Assembly (NCBI GenBank): GCA_030744755.1
Contig: JASLPY010000009.1
Coordinates: 45,786-109,785, forward strand
DNA from: Kiritimatiellia bacterium
GTDB lineage: Bacteria > Verrucomicrobiota > Kiritimatiellia > UBA8416 > JADHWI01
DNA: 64,000 nucleotides
Reading direction: 5' to 3'
The position numbers and the translations under genes are program-made. This document shows, piece after piece, positions 61,504 through 64,000 of this stretch. Each line of letters opens with the position of its first letter. The first letter of the stretch is position 1. The notes under the pieces are model-generated. The model was not told the DNA's origin. It ran no database searches and saw only the letters and a list, made by a program, of their open reading frames with translations.

Positions 61504-63741
61504 TCAGCGACACTGCAGACTCCACACGGCACCTTTTGCTGCGCCGGTTTCGCCTATTGCATCCACCCGCCAGTAATACGTAGTGCCGCTTTTCAGTTGT
61601 TTCGGCCTGTAGATGTTATTCTTCTGCCTTCCCATGTATTCCGGCGATTTGACCGTCGCCTTTTCAACATTGCCCCTGTCGCCACCTAAGTACAGGTCGC
61701 TATGTTCTGCCCCCCACCCTTTCAGCCATATCAGGTCACTGCCGGGAGCGATATCCGTCGCACCATCCGCCGGAACCGGATGGCTGGCCAGGGCTTTCTG
61801 GAAACCAGGAATCCAGTAACTGCTTTCTCCAAACTCATATGCCCCAACGTCCGGTGCCTTGCCGGCATACCGTCCGGTTATACCCGGGAGTTCAACACCG
61901 GAGTCAATCAGCGGCGATCCCTTTCGTGGCCTGAAGTCCCGATTGGCGGCATCGCGTAACTGCGCCGCCACGTCGCCTATGAAGTTATGGTCAACCGTTC
62001 CGCCCGGCGGCACATCTGTCACTGCAGGATTGCGGTGCCCACTGATTTCGCCGGCGGCGTTGTTGCGTGTCACCGTTCTCCTGTTGTGCCTGTACTCCTG
62101 CACCTTCGCCGGTACGCCAATGTCCACATTGACGTTATCGAAAGATGAGTTATGGGCCACCACGTGATCGTCGCCCTTGAGCTTGATTCCTTCCTTGTTG
62201 TGCGTCGTATCCAGACCCCACACCACGTTGCGGTATACTCGCGCCCGACGCATTCTGGCTTCCACATTCTGCATGCCCGGGCCATCGGGGCGTATGCCGA
62301 ACTTGCTGTGTCCAAAAGACCAGTTCTGTCTCACAACCGTGTCCATATGCGGGTGCACCTGGATCGTCGCGCCGTCCTCCTGCATTATGCCCACCGTTGG
62401 TCCTATCCTGCAGAACTCTACCAGGCAGCCGGCAGCCACGCGGAGGCACTCAGAACCGCCTGTGCGATTAGCTTCAAGACGCCGCAACGTGTTGTTGTTG
62501 TATGTCCGGACGGAAACACAGCCGATCCCGCTCCAATCGATATTGGCCATCAATACGTTTTCCGCAACATTCCCGGATCCCAGCAGGCGAAACGCCGCCC
62601 CTTCGCAGTCCCGGAAGGTACAGTTTCGGATGATGCTTCCGTTTGCGTAAAGGTCCGTGGCACAGAATTCCTCGGCCCACATTCTGGTGTCTTCAACTTC
62701 CACCCCTATCATGCGCCTGTTGGTTGCGAAGTTCCGAAAGTTGCAGCTTTCAACGCGGCAATTGCGTGCATTGTTGAAACGGAAAGTGCAGGCGAAGAAG
62801 TCGAAGCCTTCAAACGTCACGTTACTGCTGCCCTGTACTTCCGCTGCGTATGTCAACGTCTTGCCGCGAACATCGCGGCCCGCCGGGCTTCGCCCGTCAC
62901 CGCACCACAAGTACAGCATTCCGGTTGTCCTGTCGTAGAACCATTCGGTCGGCGAGTCCAGCAGTTCAAGTTTGCCTTCAACAAAGTACCGGCCTTGTTC
63001 GATCACTTTCTCCCGTTTCCACATTGATGAGTGATCGTTGATGATCTTTGGTATCGTCGAACGCTTAGAATGGCGAAGGGCGGGCTGAGTGAACTCCCGG
63101 GTGTAGTCAAACAGGCCTTTTCCTTTCGCGTGATTCCTGACAAACCGCGAGAATGTAACGAAGCGCCCAACATTCAGAATCGCGATCGCGCCGGTAAGAT
63201 CCAGGTCCAATTCAGCCAACGCATCATCATGCAGTTGGCCAAACTTGCTCTCTCCGCCTTGTCTCGCCCAGGCCCCGCTGTCGCGGCCCGCCCAGAGGTA
63301 GTTATCCGCGCCGGGATCTAGCGATGCGTTCGGCCAGCGGGCGGACAGCATCTCGGTTCCGTCCACGAACAATTGCCAGGTGTCTTCTTCTACCTTCGTC
63401 TTGTAGATGTTTCCCTTGTGCTTAATCCATGGGCCTGCGATCGGTTCCGTCCCGTCCAACACCACCTTCTGCCCCGGGCACACCTTGAAGATTACCGGTT
63501 TCTCCTCAGTTGCCTTCACGTTTTTCAGCACAACGTTCTCATGATACGTCCCCGCCTGCACGAGGCACGTATCGCCGGCCTGCATGACGCTTGCTGCCTT
63601 CCCGATTGTTTGGAAAGGCTTCTCCGGCGAACCGGGGTCCGTGTCTCTACCGGCAGGCGAAACATGAAATACGCTGCCGGCAGCAACCAGCGGGGCCGCC
63701 ATCAACGCCAGTACGATTAGATGTTTACCGTGATGTGTCAT
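61504..63741 (-). CDS. secreted right-handed parallel beta-helix protein
   Basis: 745 residues with a signal peptide (HLIVLALMAAPLVAAGS). It begins with the DUF1565-type VSPAGRDTDPGSPEKPFQTIGKAASVMQAGDTCLVQAGTYHENVV typical of Pel9A-like beta-helix proteins, followed by short helical coils such as NVTFEGFDFFACTFRFNNARNCRVESCNF and GSIIRNCTFRDCEGAAFRLLG. A C-terminal segment (about residues 640-745, SHPVPADGATDIAPGSDLIW, SGTTYYWRVDAIGE) looks Ig/fibronectin-like. Likely a polysaccharide-binding or -cleaving surface protein; no certain catalytic residue is visible. Confidence 0.8.
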   Translation of the reverse strand: MTHHGKHLIVLALMAAPLVAAGSVFHVSPAGRDTDPGSPEKPFQTIGKAASVMQAGDTCLVQAGTYHENVVLKNVKATEEKPVIFKVCPGQKVVLDGTEPIAGPWIKHKGNIYKTKVEEDTWQLFVDGTEMLSARWPNASLDPGADNYLWAGRDSGAWARQGGESKFGQLHDDALAELDLDLTGAIAILNVGRFVTFSRFVRNHAKGKGLFDYTREFTQPALRHSKRSTIPKIINDHSSMWKREKVIEQGRYFVEGKLELLDSPTEWFYDRTTGMLYLWCGDGRSPAGRDVRGKTLTYAAEVQGSSNVTFEGFDFFACTFRFNNARNCRVESCNFRNFATNRRMIGVEVEDTRMWAEEFCATDLYANGSIIRNCTFRDCEGAAFRLLGSGNVAENVLMANIDWSGIGCVSVRTYNNNTLRRLEANRTGGSECLRVAAGCLVEFCRIGPTVGIMQEDGATIQVHPHMDTVVRQNWSFGHSKFGIRPDGPGMQNVEARMRRARVYRNVVWGLDTTHNKEGIKLKGDDHVVAHNSSFDNVNVDIGVPAKVQEYRHNRRTVTRNNAAGEISGHRNPAVTDVPPGGTVDHNFIGDVAAQLRDAANRDFRPRKGSPLIDSGVELPGITGRYAGKAPDVGAYEFGESSYWIPGFQKALASHPVPADGATDIAPGSDLIWLKGWGAEHSDLYLGGDRGNVEKATVKSPEYMGRQKNNIYRPKQLKSGTTYYWRVDAIGETGAAKGAVWSLQCR

Positions 63742-64000
63742 ATAGGTGCAGCTACTCTACAACCCGCAACTGCATGATTGGAAGTGTGAAAGGCGAGGAA
63801 GTACCAGGCGGGCATGGTCTTTTGACATTTCTCGCGTTGGCTTTCTTTTACCCACAAGTATGGCTGGGCAAAGCAGTGCAGATAGATTCCTTTCCGGTAC
63901 AGAATAGCGTAGGCATTTGTGGGGAGCCTTTTGCGTTGTGATCTGAGCGAATAATAGCAGTACGAAAAGAGGGTCCGAGATTGTCTTTACCCCAAAAAGG
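63742..64000. repeat. gene-free end with dispersed 44-base element, copy 2
   Basis: No coding region is visible after the beta-helix gene. Bases 63950-63993 (AATAATAGCAGTACGAAA, GGTC, ATTGTCTTTACCCC) match 25803-25845 at about 35 of 44 positions, same orientation. The element may continue beyond the window. Confidence 0.5.

Overview
The window reads as part of a chromosome from an uncultivated-type bacterium of the PVC superphylum (Planctomycetota, Lentisphaerota or Kiritimatiellota; I cannot choose between them). The reasons are a MoxR/DUF58/BatA-like/VWA gene train, an ECF sigma factor followed by a FecR-type anti-sigma domain, PA14 and NPCBM-type modules, PQQ-type propeller proteins, Gfo/Idh and UroD-family enzymes, a type I sulfatase with a Tat signal, and gaps full of short palindromic and heptanucleotide repeats of a kind I associate with PVC genomes. 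There are about 34 protein genes. I saw no rRNA, tRNA, CRISPR array or transposase gene.

Region 1 (3-13272, + strand): MoxR ATPase (5' end missing), DUF58 protein, BatA-like membrane VWA protein, a second membrane VWA protein whose VWA domain is split by a long coiled coil, a DUF4175-like membrane protein with extreme Gly-Gln-Glu repeats, and a secreted alpha/alpha-toroid protein. This looks like one envelope chaperone/assembly operon.

Region 2 (13373-24222, + strand): a good sigma-70-type promoter precedes an ECF sigma gene. Its stop overlaps the start of a 2418-residue protein that joins a FecR-type anti-sigma module, a membrane segment, a PA14 domain and a whole alpha-2-macroglobulin that has lost its thioester residues. 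Two secreted serpins follow, one with an antithrombin-like Arg-Ser reactive centre and one with a coiled-coil insertion. This is a compact protease-inhibitor island under what looks like its own envelope-stress sigma factor, and is my main candidate for a novel system.

Region 3 (24223-43419): glycan and carbohydrate genes (sialidase, an unassigned TIM-barrel glycosidase-like protein, SMP-30 lactonase, UroD-family protein, zinc alcohol dehydrogenase, HIT protein) mixed with large secreted proteins (toroid/DUF4159-like, PQQ propeller with an embedded degenerate methyltransferase fold, PA14/NPCBM protein, ASST-like propeller). The gaps hold nested palindromes and a degraded coding remnant.

Region 4 (52545 down to 44012, - strand): an eight-gene sugar operon: MmsA-family aldehyde dehydrogenase, split transketolase, RpiB-type isomerase, sugar ABC transporter (binding lipoprotein, double ATPase, permease) and an IclR regulator. 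The absence of a kinase and an aldolase suggests transketolase-based cleavage of a non-phosphorylated or sulfonated sugar. Divergent from it are a Gfo/Idh oxidoreductase and two FIST-domain lipoproteins.

Region 5 (56234-64000): GH2 beta-galactosidase with a discoidin domain, sulfatase, small EamA-like membrane protein and a parallel beta-helix protein. Together with the sialidase these suggest growth on sulfated or sialylated glycans.
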